This document shows, piece after piece, positions 49,776-59,000 of a stretch of 64,000 bases of DNA. How positions within the stretch are numbered: the first letter of the stretch is position 1; the number at the start of each line of letters is the position of its first letter. The notes below the pieces were generated by a model that worked only from the letters and a program-made list of their open reading frames with translations, ran no database searches and was not told the DNA's origin. The DNA is from CAWCAW01 sp963793645 (GTDB taxonomy: Bacteria > Actinomycetota > Acidimicrobiia > Acidimicrobiales > UBA8190), in contig CAWCAW010000006.1 of NCBI GenBank assembly GCA_963793645.1, positions 558,001-622,000 on the forward strand, given 5' to 3'. Position numbers and translations under genes: made by a program.

Positions 49776-51017
49776 TCAACCATCCACCTCGCTGAGCCTG
49801 TCGAGCAGGAAGGCCCGCTCGACTTTGTTTCCGCACAGCATGAGAGCTTCCTCGTAGGCCACGCGGGCCTCGCCGCCACGGCCCAATCTTCTAAGGAAAT
49901 CGGCCCGGGCCGAGGCCAAATAGCTGTACATGGCCAGGGCGGGCTCGGCGCTCAGCGCGTCGAGCGCGGCCAGTCCTGCCTCAGGACCAACCGCCAGACC
50001 GACGGCGACGGCCCGGTTGAGGGCAACCACGGGGGACGGCCACAGCTCCATCAAGTGGTCATAAAGACCGACGATCTCGCCCCAGTCGGTTGCCTCCCAC
50101 GATGGGGCTTCGTCGTGGACCGCGGCGACGGCCGCCATCAGAGCGAAGCGCCCCGGAGGTCGGCGTTGGAGTGCCTCGCGCACGAGTTGGAGACCCTCAT
50201 CGATGGCGCCGTGGTCCCACCGCGACCGGTCCTGGTCGGCGAGAAGCACGAGTTGCTCGTCGCTTCCCAGCCTGGCTCCCTGCCGAGCATCGGTGAGCAG
50301 GATGAGGGCGAGGAGTCCGGCCACATCGGCGTCGCCGGGCAACAACCCCCGTAGCAAGCGGGCCAGGTCAAGTGACCATTCCACCAGGTCACGCCGACCC
50401 AGATCGGCGCCCTCAGGCGCTGTATGCCCGGTCGAGTAGAGCAGATGCAAGACAGTGAGCACGGCATCGATGCGGGTGGGGAGCTCTTCGACCGGCGGCA
50501 CCCGATAGGGGATGCGGGCCAGGGCGATCTTCTTCTTGGCGCGGGTGATGCGCGCCGCCATGGTCGATTCGCTCACCAAGAAGGCCCGACCCACCTCGGC
50601 GGTGGTGAGCCCACACACCAGGCGGAGCGTGAGTGCCACCTGAGCATCCAGAGCGATGGCGGGGTGGCAACACGTGAAAATGAGCCGAAGTCGGTCGTCT
50701 ACGACTTCCGGCTCATCCTCCAGCTCACCGGGGCCCTCCACGGTCACTGCTTCGACGAGCAAAGGCAACGCCCGGGCATGGGTCTGGCCTCGCCGGGCCA
50801 CGTCTATGGCTCGGCGTCGGGCGACGGTGGTCAACCACGCGCCGGGTTTGGCCGGGATCCCTCCGGTGGACCATGTCGACAAGGCCCGGGCATAGGCGTC
50901 TTGGACACACTCCTCGGCGAGATCGATGTCCCCCGTGACGCGTACCGTGGCCGCGAGCACGAACGCCCACTCCCTTCGGTGCGCGTCGGCCACCGCCGCC
51001 TCCACCGACTCGTGCAT
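49776..51017 (-). CDS. ECF RNA polymerase sigma factor, ECF42-like, with C-terminal TPR-like domain
   Basis: A 413-residue sigma factor. Region 2 is at residues ~20-75 (DIDLAEECVQDAYARALSTW, TVARRRAIDVARR), region 4 near 115-165 (LTLRLVCGLTTAEVGRAFLVSESTMAARITRAKKKI), and ~250 further residues of helical repeats (ALMAAVAAVHDEAP, VALNRAVAVGLAVGPEAGLAAL, ARADFLRRLGRGGEARVAYEEAL). This long TPR-like tail and the DGPF-protein gene 17 bases upstream define the ECF42-type, which lacks an anti-sigma factor. The tail probably controls activity. Confidence 0.9.
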   Translation of the reverse strand: MHESVEAAVADAHRREWAFVLAATVRVTGDIDLAEECVQDAYARALSTWSTGGIPAKPGAWLTTVARRRAIDVARRGQTHARALPLLVEAVTVEGPGELEDEPEVVDDRLRLIFTCCHPAIALDAQVALTLRLVCGLTTAEVGRAFLVSESTMAARITRAKKKIALARIPYRVPPVEELPTRIDAVLTVLHLLYSTGHTAPEGADLGRRDLVEWSLDLARLLRGLLPGDADVAGLLALILLTDARQGARLGSDEQLVLLADQDRSRWDHGAIDEGLQLVREALQRRPPGRFALMAAVAAVHDEAPSWEATDWGEIVGLYDHLMELWPSPVVALNRAVAVGLAVGPEAGLAALDALSAEPALAMYSYLASARADFLRRLGRGGEARVAYEEALMLCGNKVERAFLLDRLSEVDG

Positions 51018-51034
51018 GAGCAGATGATCGGCGC

Positions 51035-51382
51035 TCAGCTGAACGTCCTGATCGGCCTGACCTCTACCCCACCCGCGGGCATGGGTACCTGCTTCGCCAA
51101 GACGAGCGCCTCATCCAGGTCGGCTGCCTCGACGAGGTAGTAGCCGCCCAGTGCTTCCTTGGTCTCTGCAAAGGGACCATCGGTCACCACGAACTCCCCG
51201 GAGGAGTCTTGGCGCACAGACGTCGCTGTCGCCGTCGCCTGTAATGCGTTCCCGCCGCGCAAGGCGGAGGCGTTGACCTCGCCGAACACCTGGTGGCCCT
51301 TCATCATCTGGTCGAACGACCCAGGCTCAGGATTGTCCAGTACAGCTTCGTCCCCGTAGATGAGGATCAGATACTCGGCCAT
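51035..51382 (-). CDS. YCII/DGPF-domain protein partnered with ECF42-type sigma factor
   Basis: A 115-residue protein starting AEYLILIYGDEA, with VVTDGPFAETKEALGGYYLVEA carrying the DGPF motif and an EVRPI ending. The DGPF/YCII proteins are the usual companions of this sigma type, from established knowledge; their biochemical role is unknown. It is the first gene of the two-gene operon. Ribosome site GAGGAG upstream. Confidence 0.9.
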   Translation of the reverse strand: MAEYLILIYGDEAVLDNPEPGSFDQMMKGHQVFGEVNASALRGGNALQATATATSVRQDSSGEFVVTDGPFAETKEALGGYYLVEAADLDEALVLAKQVPMPAGGVEVRPIRTFS

Positions 51383-51629
51383 GGTGATCTCCTCTCGTGG
51401 TTGGCCCGCTTCAGGGCCTCCTGCTCAATACGACGGACGAGGATGACCCCAATCGACAACACGGCACGGAATTCTCCCATCCGACTCTGAGGACGCCAAG
51501 CAATTTCAACTGAGCCGTTCGGGGTGACGGCACGAAACATGGCAAAGGAGACGCTAACCCCTGGTGCCAGGCTCCGACTCGGGACATTCGAGAACGTCGT
51601 GACCCAGTGAGGTTTCCTAGGATCTGTAC

Positions 51630-52261
51630 ATGCTGCTGTGGATCAACGGACCCTTTGGCGGCGGCAAGACGCAAACGGCCCACGAGATTCAGCGGCGGCT
51701 CCATGACAGTGTCATCTGTGATCCTGAGGAGGTCGGTTTCGGCCTGAGGCGAACGACACCGTCGTACCTCCGCCACGATCTCCAGGAGTACCCGGCGTGG
51801 CGCCAAGGTGTGTCCGAGATGCTGGATCATGCTCTTAACCATCACGCCGGCGTCGTGATCGCGCCCATGACGATTGTGGAGCCGGGCAACTACGAGGAAA
51901 CCGTAGGTCGGTGACGGGGTGGAGGCCATGAGGTGCGACACTTTACGTTGCTCGCCGAACGCACCACGGTGCTCCGTCGGTACGCGAGCGAAGCTTCGGA
52001 CATGCCATGCAGTTCGTCACCGGAAAAGCCACGCCCTTGGTTGGGGATAGTTTCGCCGCATCAAAGCTTGACCTCTGCCTAGAGCGGCTCAGTCGTCCGG
52101 AATTCGCCGAACACTTATGGACAGATCACATCGCCATCCCAGAGGTAGCCGAGCAGATCGCCAGGTTGGCAGGGTTGACGCTTGCACCAAACACCGAATC
52201 CGCTCTGCGAGGCCGAGCCCGACGGGTGTGGACGGGCGCCAGGCACATCCGATTCGACTGA
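51630..52261 (+). pseudogene. Degenerate P-loop ATPase (TmrB-like)
   Basis: ATG 51630 begins WINGPFGGGKTQTAHEIQRR, a Walker A P-loop of the TmrB/AAA type. The frame hits TGA at 51912-51914, then continues in the same frame with family-like HEVRHFTLLAERTTVLRR, and shifts frame around 51990-52030, after which ASKLDLCLERLSRPEFAEHL, TDHIAIPEVAEQIARLAG and LTLAP give the expected C-terminal part up to a stop at 52259. A nonsense codon and a frameshift together make it a clear pseudogene. Substrate-level function of the intact form (tunicamycin-resistance-like kinase) is only by family. Confidence 0.7.
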
Positions 52262-53214
52262 CGAACGTTTTGACACTCCCATTCGTATAGCTCACCTTCG
52301 GAGATCCGAGACGCGCCGCTGGCTACTAGTCGGTCGGAGGATCCGGTGCCAATGGTGATGGTGAGCTTTTTGGGTCCCATCGGGTCCTGCCGGCTGGCCG
52401 AGGTTGTTCGGTCGCGGGGCCATCTGGAGGGTGAAGGCGTACGTGCCGGACTTTGTCGGGGTCCCGATGATCTCCCAATCACAATCGGGCTCCTGGACCT
52501 GCAGCCCGGGAGGCAACAATGGCGGCGTGGTCGTCGCCCACGGATCCGCCGAGCCGAACCCTCCTATTGGTCTCGCTGACCGACAGCCTGGGCTCTTCGG
52601 TGACCGTGGCGGTGACGGTCGTCAAGCGCAAGTATTAGGAGCTGCGCCGCCGCCACGATTCGACCCCACCGGGAGCCCACCACCGGGTCGTCGAGTCGGA
52701 AGAGGGCCGATCAGTCTCCCGTCCGCCTGGTCGAGTCAGTTCAGGCCTCACGCAGTCCGCCCACGAGTCCGTGGCATCGTCATTTTTGGTGAATCTGAAG
52801 GCAAAACGGCCGCTGACGGCGACCGTGGGGAGGCATATTTCTCACCTCGTCCCCCACCGTCTATGCCCATTGACCTCCCAATCTCGGCCCCGTAGTGTTT
52901 GGCCACGGATAGGCGGATAGGGGACATCGGGTAGTTCTGACAGTCCTTTGTGTCCACGGACACATTTCAACTGTCGCCTTCGATACAGACAGTTGGAGGG
53001 GTAGCCCGTAATGCTGTCGGATATGAAGTTGATCATTGGTGCTGACCCCCGAGGACTACGCCGCCAGGGGTCCACGTGGTTGATATGCGAACGAGGGTTC
53101 CGACACGCGGCCGGGGACTCCGACGAAGCTCAAATTCTCGTCATCGGTGACGCGTGGCAACGACACCACGCACGGGGATGATGCTGGGCACCATGGTCGG
53201 GTAGGAGGGGTTCG
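52262..53214. other. Long gap with decayed coding remnants
   Basis: About 950 bases with no intact gene. On the minus strand (52292-52519) a short frame reads LPPGLQVQEP, EIIGTPTKSGTYAFTLQM, a putative-Ig (He_PIG) repeat, and GPKKLTITI follows in a different frame. On the plus strand (52549-52638) SLTDSLGSSVTVAVTVVKRK looks like the end of an Ig-type domain. They resemble eroded pieces of secreted Ig-like proteins. The remaining ~570 bases show nothing I can name. Confidence 0.5.
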
Positions 53215-55707
53215 ATGAAGAGTTCCGGAGTCGGTTCACCAGGGTCGAGAGCAACGCATCGCTTTGGAGCGTTCACGCGCCTGGCCGCCGTCATCGTGGT
53301 CGTGTGCAGCGCGCTGATTGCAGCTGCAACCGTAGAGCCGGGCGCGGCCCGAGCCGCCGAGGCTGTCGATCCTGGAGCCGCCCTTCGTGCGGTTTCGTGT
53401 ACGAGCGCGTCGTTCTGTGTGGCCACCGACGACCAGGGCAAGGCTCTGTCGTACAACGGCAGCTCGTGGTCAAGCCCGGACAACATCGACGGGTCCGCTT
53501 TGCTCACTTCGGTGTCATGTCTCAGCGGTCCGACGTTTTGCCAAGCCGTCGACGACGAGGGCAACGTTCTCACGTTTAACGGCAGCTCTTGGTCGGGCCC
53601 GGACAACATCGACGGGTCGAGCACCCTCGCATCGGTGTCATGCGTGACGTCTTCGTTCTGCGTGGCCACCGACGACCAGGGCAACGCCTTTACGTATACC
53701 GGAAGCTCGTGGTCGGGCCCCAATAACATCGACGGGTCGGCACTCCTTACCTCGGTGTCCTGCCCGACTTCTTCGTTCTGCGAAGCGGTCGACATCCACG
53801 GCAACTCGTTCACCGACAACTCCGGCACGTGGACATCGGCCTTCGACCTTGATGGCTCCAATGACCTCACCTCTGTGTCGTGCGCGACTTCCTCGTTCTG
53901 TGCGGCGGTTGACGACATCGGCAATGCGTTCATCTACAGCGCCGGCACGTGGATGTCGCCCACGGATATCGACTCGAGCGGTCTTACCTCGGTGTCGTGT
54001 GTGACCACGACGTTTTGCGTAGCGGTCGACGACCAAGGCAATGCCCTCGACTACAACGTCACGGCCACGTGGTCTCAACCATTGACCATCGACGGATCGA
54101 ACATTCTGGAATCGGTTTCCTGTCCTACTACGTCGTATTGTGCTGCCGCCGACGCCGATGGGAATGCCGTCACCTATGGCTTGGGCCTGGTGGACTATTC
54201 ATGCAACACAGGGCTGTACGGAACCTTCTCGATTCCTGCCCTGATAACTGAGACTCCGGCCGCTCCGGCCACGATCGAGGGCTCGGGAACATTCCAAATG
54301 GACCCCGGCATCGTATTCAGCCTTCCCCCCGCGATTGTGACCGATTCTGAGGACGCCGGCGTTACCCAGCTCACCTATGACTCGGGCAGTGCAACGATCA
54401 ACCAGGATGGTGGCAGCGCCTTCACCGCTTCAGAGCAGACCGCCGGCGCCAGCAACCTTCCCCAGACGGTCGACCTCTTGACGGATCCGACGGCCCAGGA
54501 GGACTTCACGTTCAACCCAATCACCTGGACGGCTGGTGCCAGCAGCGGTAGCGCCGATTTTCAGCCCGGACCTGCCAGCTTCGCCATCACCACCAACAGC
54601 CCGGCCATTGGCACCATTATGTCGAATTGCACCCCGACCGGTTCTGTACCGATCCTCGCCACGACGACCGTCACGGCGCCCTCCGGAACTCCGTCGGTGA
54701 ACGTCCCCAACGAAGTGGTCCCTTCGTCCTCAACGGTAACGGCCGGCTATGAGGCACTGTGGCCGATTTCCATAAGCAACACCTCGAGCGTAGAGGTCAC
54801 CGGCATCACCCTCACCGCCGCCGCCGTGGCGGGAAGCGCCACGCCGCTGGCTTTTGACAGCGCCAAGATGGCCAAATCCGATGCGGGCTCGAGCTGCGCC
54901 CCCTCAGGCGCACCCGATGACCACGTCACGTGCGCACTGGGATCCCTCGCCCCGTCCGTCACGACGACGATCTACGCGTTGGTGGAGACGACGGCGACAC
55001 TCGCCAACGGGACCAACGTGTCGGGGACCATCGACGTAACGTCGAACGGACCTGAAGCAGTGGGGTCCCTGGGCACCGTCATGGTTGTCGTTCAAGCCAA
55101 CCAGGTCAGTGCCGCCGCCGCTCCCGGGGTCAAGCTGCTGAACACGTCTGCCGCTTTGTCGCCATCGAACCCCGTAAAAATCAAGTTCAAGTTGCCGAAA
55201 AAGGTGTTGCGCTCGTCCCTCCCGAGCAATTCCCAACGGTCGTCCGCCGCCATCGCCAAGCCACGCCGGCACGGACGTCACCGGTCGACCAACCAGAGTC
55301 CGTCGAGGGCCGTGAGACAATCGACGACCGTTTCGGCGCCGCCCACGGCGGTTGTTCTGGGCGGGCTCAAGCCGACGTCCGACTACCTCCTCTGCCCTAC
55401 CAACACGTCCTGCGTAGGCACGTTGGCGCAGGTCTCAGGCAACTTCGGAAACTATATGGACGCAACCCATCCCATTGCAGCCTCTCTCGAGTTCTTGTTG
55501 GGCTCCCCTAATCCCTCAGCACGACTCTGGATCGATGGTGGCACGGGACACGCGGCGCAGGTGGGCTCGTGTGTCAAGTCCGGCAGCACGTACACCAACC
55601 TTCCCTGTTACACCAAGGCAAAGACCAGTGGAAGGGCGCCCAACGCCACGGTGACATACTCGGTCGACTTTGTCAGTAACGACCCGATCTTCGGCGTGCG
55701 AGGCTAA
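53215..55707 (+). CDS. Secreted protein with seven tandem ~41-residue repeats (predicted beta-propeller) and Ig-like region
   Basis: An 830-residue exported protein. Signal peptide to about residue 47 (AARAAEA). Residues ~58-345 are seven repeats of the type SVSCxTSSFCVAVDDxGNA ... YxGSSWSxPxNIDGS, each with a CxxxxxFC (or CxxxFC) cysteine pair; seven units suggest a seven-bladed propeller with a disulfide per blade. Residues ~480-640 look like a CARDB/DUF11-type beta-sandwich (STVTAGYEALWPISISNTSS), followed by a basic Ser/Arg-rich linker (PRRHGRHRSTNQSPSR) and a final Cys-containing domain. No anchor. Function unknown; surface binding is inferred. Confidence 0.8.
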   Translation: MKSSGVGSPGSRATHRFGAFTRLAAVIVVVCSALIAAATVEPGAARAAEAVDPGAALRAVSCTSASFCVATDDQGKALSYNGSSWSSPDNIDGSALLTSVSCLSGPTFCQAVDDEGNVLTFNGSSWSGPDNIDGSSTLASVSCVTSSFCVATDDQGNAFTYTGSSWSGPNNIDGSALLTSVSCPTSSFCEAVDIHGNSFTDNSGTWTSAFDLDGSNDLTSVSCATSSFCAAVDDIGNAFIYSAGTWMSPTDIDSSGLTSVSCVTTTFCVAVDDQGNALDYNVTATWSQPLTIDGSNILESVSCPTTSYCAAADADGNAVTYGLGLVDYSCNTGLYGTFSIPALITETPAAPATIEGSGTFQMDPGIVFSLPPAIVTDSEDAGVTQLTYDSGSATINQDGGSAFTASEQTAGASNLPQTVDLLTDPTAQEDFTFNPITWTAGASSGSADFQPGPASFAITTNSPAIGTIMSNCTPTGSVPILATTTVTAPSGTPSVNVPNEVVPSSSTVTAGYEALWPISISNTSSVEVTGITLTAAAVAGSATPLAFDSAKMAKSDAGSSCAPSGAPDDHVTCALGSLAPSVTTTIYALVETTATLANGTNVSGTIDVTSNGPEAVGSLGTVMVVVQANQVSAAAAPGVKLLNTSAALSPSNPVKIKFKLPKKVLRSSLPSNSQRSSAAIAKPRRHGRHRSTNQSPSRAVRQSTTVSAPPTAVVLGGLKPTSDYLLCPTNTSCVGTLAQVSGNFGNYMDATHPIAASLEFLLGSPNPSARLWIDGGTGHAAQVGSCVKSGSTYTNLPCYTKAKTSGRAPNATVTYSVDFVSNDPIFGVRG

Positions 55708-55740
55708 GTACCACTACAAGGACGGCAAAAGGACGTAACC

Positions 55741-55971
55741 ATGTCGGCTCCGGACATAAGTTTCGACTCCGATGTCAAACCGCTGTTTCGGGAAAAGGAT
55801 CGGGACTCGATGCGCCGCGCATTCGATCTGTGGTCCTACGCCGATGTCCAGGCCCACGCCGATGCGATTGCTGAGCGCCTGAAGAACGGGTCCATGCCGT
55901 GTGACGGCACGTGGCCCCCGGAACAGGTGGCGATGTTCGAACGATGGATCGAGCAAGGCAAGCCGGCGTAG
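55741..55971 (+). CDS. Small conserved hypothetical protein
   Basis: A 76-residue soluble protein: ISFDSDVKPLFREKDRDSMR, then FDLWSYADVQAHADAIAERL and GSMPCDGTWPPEQVAMFERW with the ending IEQGKP. The DVKPLFREKDR and MPCDGxWP motifs recur in many actinobacterial and proteobacterial small proteins without known function; they resemble the tail of cytochrome-c-like proteins but no CXXCH is present. AAAGGA ribosome site upstream. It follows the repeat protein by 33 bases in the same direction. Confidence 0.75.
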   Translation: MSAPDISFDSDVKPLFREKDRDSMRRAFDLWSYADVQAHADAIAERLKNGSMPCDGTWPPEQVAMFERWIEQGKPA

Positions 55972-56024
55972 GAGGCGGGTCCAGCCGCGTCCGTGGCATG
56001 CATCGCCGAACCCCTCCGACGCGC

Positions 56025-56687
56025 TCAGCTCAGGGCATACGGATTGGCTCGGTGGGCCTTGGCCAGGCGCAAATGGAGCGAAATGGCCCCACTGGCCAGC
56101 GCCGCGTAGAAGCACCATAACGATGCGAACCCGTCGGCGGTCAGGCGGGCCAGTATGACCACCACAACCAGGTTCGCCACGCCAAAGATCACGATGTGTC
56201 GGTATCCCGACATCAGCAAGGACCCACACGTCGCCACGACGTACAGACCGATGACCCACAGCCCATGGCGCAAACCGATGCTGTAGGCCAGATGGTATGA
56301 GCCCAACTTGACGGTCACTGGACCGCGCAGCATCGTCACCAGAAGGTCAATGGCCACACCTGTGCCCAAAACGACGAACGGCACGATGCGCCATCTTCGG
56401 TGAGCCGTGGGCTCGATCCTCAAGATGGCGACTGGCACGAGGATGGGGACGATCACAAAGGCGATGACCAGGTAGATCCACATGGCGATACGTCCAGCCA
56501 AATGTGGAACGTGGCCCTGAAGGCTGAACCAAACCAACGACTCGTCTATCTGGTGGGCACCCAACAGAAGCGGCATGGTCGCCAGGAGCAACTGATTGTT
56601 ACGGCCGCGTAGGTGACGGCACGCATCAACGCCGATGGCGGTGACAAGCAGGCCCCCTGCCAAATCGCCCTCTGGAGAGAAACACAT
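56025..56687 (-). CDS. DUF6629-like membrane protein
   Basis: A 220-residue protein with six or seven hydrophobic segments. It starts MCFSPEGDLAGGLLVTAIGV ... DACRHLRG and has LLLGAHQIDESLVWFSLQG, both matching what I recall of DUF6629, a family of short membrane proteins of unknown function. It faces the small gene at 55741, converging with 53 bases between stops. The Cys and His may bind a metal. Confidence 0.72.
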   Translation of the reverse strand: MCFSPEGDLAGGLLVTAIGVDACRHLRGRNNQLLLATMPLLLGAHQIDESLVWFSLQGHVPHLAGRIAMWIYLVIAFVIVPILVPVAILRIEPTAHRRWRIVPFVVLGTGVAIDLLVTMLRGPVTVKLGSYHLAYSIGLRHGLWVIGLYVVATCGSLLMSGYRHIVIFGVANLVVVVILARLTADGFASLWCFYAALASGAISLHLRLAKAHRANPYALS

Positions 56688-56756
56688 ACGACGCCGTAAC
56701 CCTCATTCCTGATGTTGAGCGACTTCGACTATCCGACGCGGCCTAATGGCGCGTGC

Positions 56757-57752
56757 TCATCGATTCGTGAGAGAAGGCAGTCGGTCGAGGTTGGCCTGCT
56801 CCACGTCCACCGAAAATCCGGTGGAACGCGCCGCGGGTATGCCAGCGATCTGGGCCGGGCTCGGCCAGCGAACCTTGGTGGCCCATCCGGCCATTTCGAA
56901 AAGACGAATGAGGCCGGCAGCAGGATCGACCTGATGCGAAAGCACGCCGTGGCGCGCCGATGAAGGAGCGCTGTGGTGGAAGTTGTGCCAGCTCTCGCCG
57001 AGAGAAATCAGGGCCAGCGGCGCCACATTGCCGCTGAAGTCCTTGGTGGCGAACGGCCTCTTGCCCCATAGGTGACAGATCGAGTTGATGCTCCACGTCA
57101 CATGATGCAAAAGAGCCATGCGAACCAGCCCCGCCCAAAACAAGGCGTACACGGCCCCCACCAAGGTTCCCGAAATGAGCCAACCAAGCGCGAACGGAAT
57201 CACGAGTGAGCCAACGGCCAGCTCGGGAAAGAGCTTGTTGATGACCACGAGGCTCCGGTCACGCAGAAGGTCGGGCGCAAAGCGACGCTCATCAGTGGTA
57301 CCAGCAGAAAACAGCCATCCAACGTGGGCCCACCACAACCCTCGGAACGTACCGGTGAATCCGGAGCCGTAGCGCGACGGCGAATGGGGGTCGCCTGGTT
57401 GGTCGCTGAACACATGGTGCCGTCGATGCGTGGCAACCCAGCTGACGACAGAACCCTCAAGTGACATCGACCCTGCCACCGCCAGGATCACCTTCAGAGC
57501 CCAGTTGGCCTTGAAGCTGCGATGGGCGAAGAGGCGATGGAATCCGACCGTGACCCCGAAGCCGGTGAAGAGGTACAGAGAGGCTGACAGGACTATGTCA
57601 CCGACGCTGATGTGGTGATCACCTCCGAGCAGCAGCAGCCCGACGAACCCGATTGGCGGTCCGCACACAAGCAGAGCCGTCAGAACTCGCGCTGTCGTTA
57701 TCCGTGGCGCTCGGGGGGAGGCGGCCTCTACAACCGATGGCCTGATGCACAA
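56757..57752 (-). CDS. Acyl-CoA delta-9 fatty acid desaturase
   Basis: A 331-residue membrane desaturase with the three His boxes in order: HRLFAH near residue 72, HRRHH near 109 and HNFHH near 251. The SWVATHRRHHVFSDQPGDPHSP segment and GESWHNFHHSAP are characteristic of the stearoyl-CoA type. Start is TTG at 57752, the only upstream start in frame; it falls in the stem of the terminator of the upstream csp gene. Introduces a double bond in membrane fatty acids. A separate, ACP-dependent desaturase is at 44407. Confidence 0.87.
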   Translation of the reverse strand: MCIRPSVVEAASPRAPRITTARVLTALLVCGPPIGFVGLLLLGGDHHISVGDIVLSASLYLFTGFGVTVGFHRLFAHRSFKANWALKVILAVAGSMSLEGSVVSWVATHRRHHVFSDQPGDPHSPSRYGSGFTGTFRGLWWAHVGWLFSAGTTDERRFAPDLLRDRSLVVINKLFPELAVGSLVIPFALGWLISGTLVGAVYALFWAGLVRMALLHHVTWSINSICHLWGKRPFATKDFSGNVAPLALISLGESWHNFHHSAPSSARHGVLSHQVDPAAGLIRLFEMAGWATKVRWPSPAQIAGIPAARSTGFSVDVEQANLDRLPSLTNR

Positions 57753-57780
57753 CGTGGGGACTGTGACGTCCCCACGTTGT
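57749..57780 (-). terminator. Strong hairpin after the cold-shock gene
   Basis: ACAACGTGGGGAC and GTCCCCACGTTGT form a perfect 13-base stem with a TGTGAC loop, beginning 10 bases after the cold-shock stop codon. No T-run follows. It overlaps the TTG start of the downstream desaturase, so it may attenuate or control that gene as well as terminate csp transcripts. Confidence 0.75.
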
Positions 57781-57790
57781 GTTGTAATCG

Positions 57791-57994
57791 TCAGAGCGGT
57801 CGAACGCTTTTTGCCTGCGGACCTTTGGGCCCTTGTTCGGACTGAAAGGACACTTTCTGCCCTTCGATCAGCTCGCGGTAGCCCGTTCCTTCCACGGATG
57901 AGAAGTGTGCGAAAACATCTGCACTTCCGTCATCGGGGGTGATGAAACCGTAGCCTTTTGCAGCATTGAACCATTTGACAGTGCCATCGGCCAT
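57791..57994 (-). CDS. Cold-shock domain protein
   Basis: A 67-residue CspA-type RNA/DNA chaperone: GTVKWFNAAKGYGFIT contains RNP1 (KGYGFI), DVFAHFSSVEG RNP2 (VFAHFS), and EGQKVSFQSEQGPKGPQAKSV the last strands. Length and sequence fit actinobacterial CspA/ScoF. ATG 57994 is preceded by an A+T-rich ~90-base leader (AATTAAGAAGAATA), as is common for cold-shock genes. The desaturase gene lies downstream after a hairpin, which would link two cold-adaptation genes. Confidence 0.95.
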   Translation of the reverse strand: MADGTVKWFNAAKGYGFITPDDGSADVFAHFSSVEGTGYRELIEGQKVSFQSEQGPKGPQAKSVRPL

Positions 57995-58160
57995 GTCTGT
58001 TACCTCATCTCTCCACGCTCGATACTTGCAGGAGAACCTGCCAAGAGAGCCTGGAGGTGGACCAGCAACAACACACGGCTTGCGTGATCCAACCGGCGTT
58101 AATTAAGAAGAATAGCAGCTCTGACCTCCGCCCACCCGAGGTGCCCCTACACTCCCATCC

Positions 58161-58976
58161 ATGCCCGAGGCGGGTTCGCTGAGAGACGGGCGCTTGCGCG
58201 CCAAGGTGGCCATCGTCACGGGCGCGGGAGGCGGAATCGGGGGCGCCACGGTGGCGGCGCTGGCCCGCCACGGTGCCGCCGTCCTCGCCGTTGACCTAAA
58301 CGGCGACCGAGCCGAGCTGGTCGCGCAAGCGGCTGAAGCGGCGGGCGGTACGGCGTCCACCCTTGTCGCCGACGTATCGAAGGAGCGCGGAGCACAAGAC
58401 TCGGTGCGGACCGCTCTCGAGCGCTATGGACGCGTCGATGTGGTCCACAACAACGCCGCGCTCACTGACTCTGACTTCCTTGCACGCGACACCCAGGTGA
58501 CCGAGCTCGACGTCGAGGTGTGGGACCGTACCATCGCCGTCAATCTGAGCAGCCAGATGCTGATGTGCAAGCACGCCGTACCCGCCATGGTGGCCACGGG
58601 CGGGGGGTCCATCGTCAACATGTCATCGGGGGCGTCGCTCAAAGGCGACCGCACCCGCACGGCCTATGGCGTGTCCAAGGCGGGCGTCAACGCGCTGACC
58701 ATGTACGTGGCCACCGCCCACGGCAAAGAGGGCATCCGCGCCAACACCATCGTTCCGGGACTCGTCATCACCGATGCCGTACGCGCCCATCTGAGCGAGA
58801 CCATGGTTGAGCATCTGGGCCGAGCCACGCTCACGCCGTATGTGGGGGAGCCGTCGGACGTAGCCGACCTCGTGGTTTTCCTGGCTTCGGACGAATCGCG
58901 CTACATCACGGGGCAGATGATTGCCATCGACGGCGGCATGTCGGCTCACTTGGGCACGGGCGGACGGCAGGGTTAA
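58161..58976 (+). CDS. Short-chain dehydrogenase/reductase
   Basis: A 271-residue classical SDR with TGAGGGIGGAT near residue 20, VLAVDLNGDRA (Asp, NAD-type), NNAALTD near 97, NMSSGAS near 153, YGVSK near 170 and the PGLVIT segment. The catalytic Asn-Ser-Tyr-Lys set is present. It is divergent from the cold-shock gene and convergent with a second SDR. Substrate unknown; neighbours (CMD, epimerase) suggest a catabolic gene group. Confidence 0.88.
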   Translation: MPEAGSLRDGRLRAKVAIVTGAGGGIGGATVAALARHGAAVLAVDLNGDRAELVAQAAEAAGGTASTLVADVSKERGAQDSVRTALERYGRVDVVHNNAALTDSDFLARDTQVTELDVEVWDRTIAVNLSSQMLMCKHAVPAMVATGGGSIVNMSSGASLKGDRTRTAYGVSKAGVNALTMYVATAHGKEGIRANTIVPGLVITDAVRAHLSETMVEHLGRATLTPYVGEPSDVADLVVFLASDESRYITGQMIAIDGGMSAHLGTGGRQG

Positions 58977-59000
58977 CCGGGTCGATCCAGTAGGCGACTC

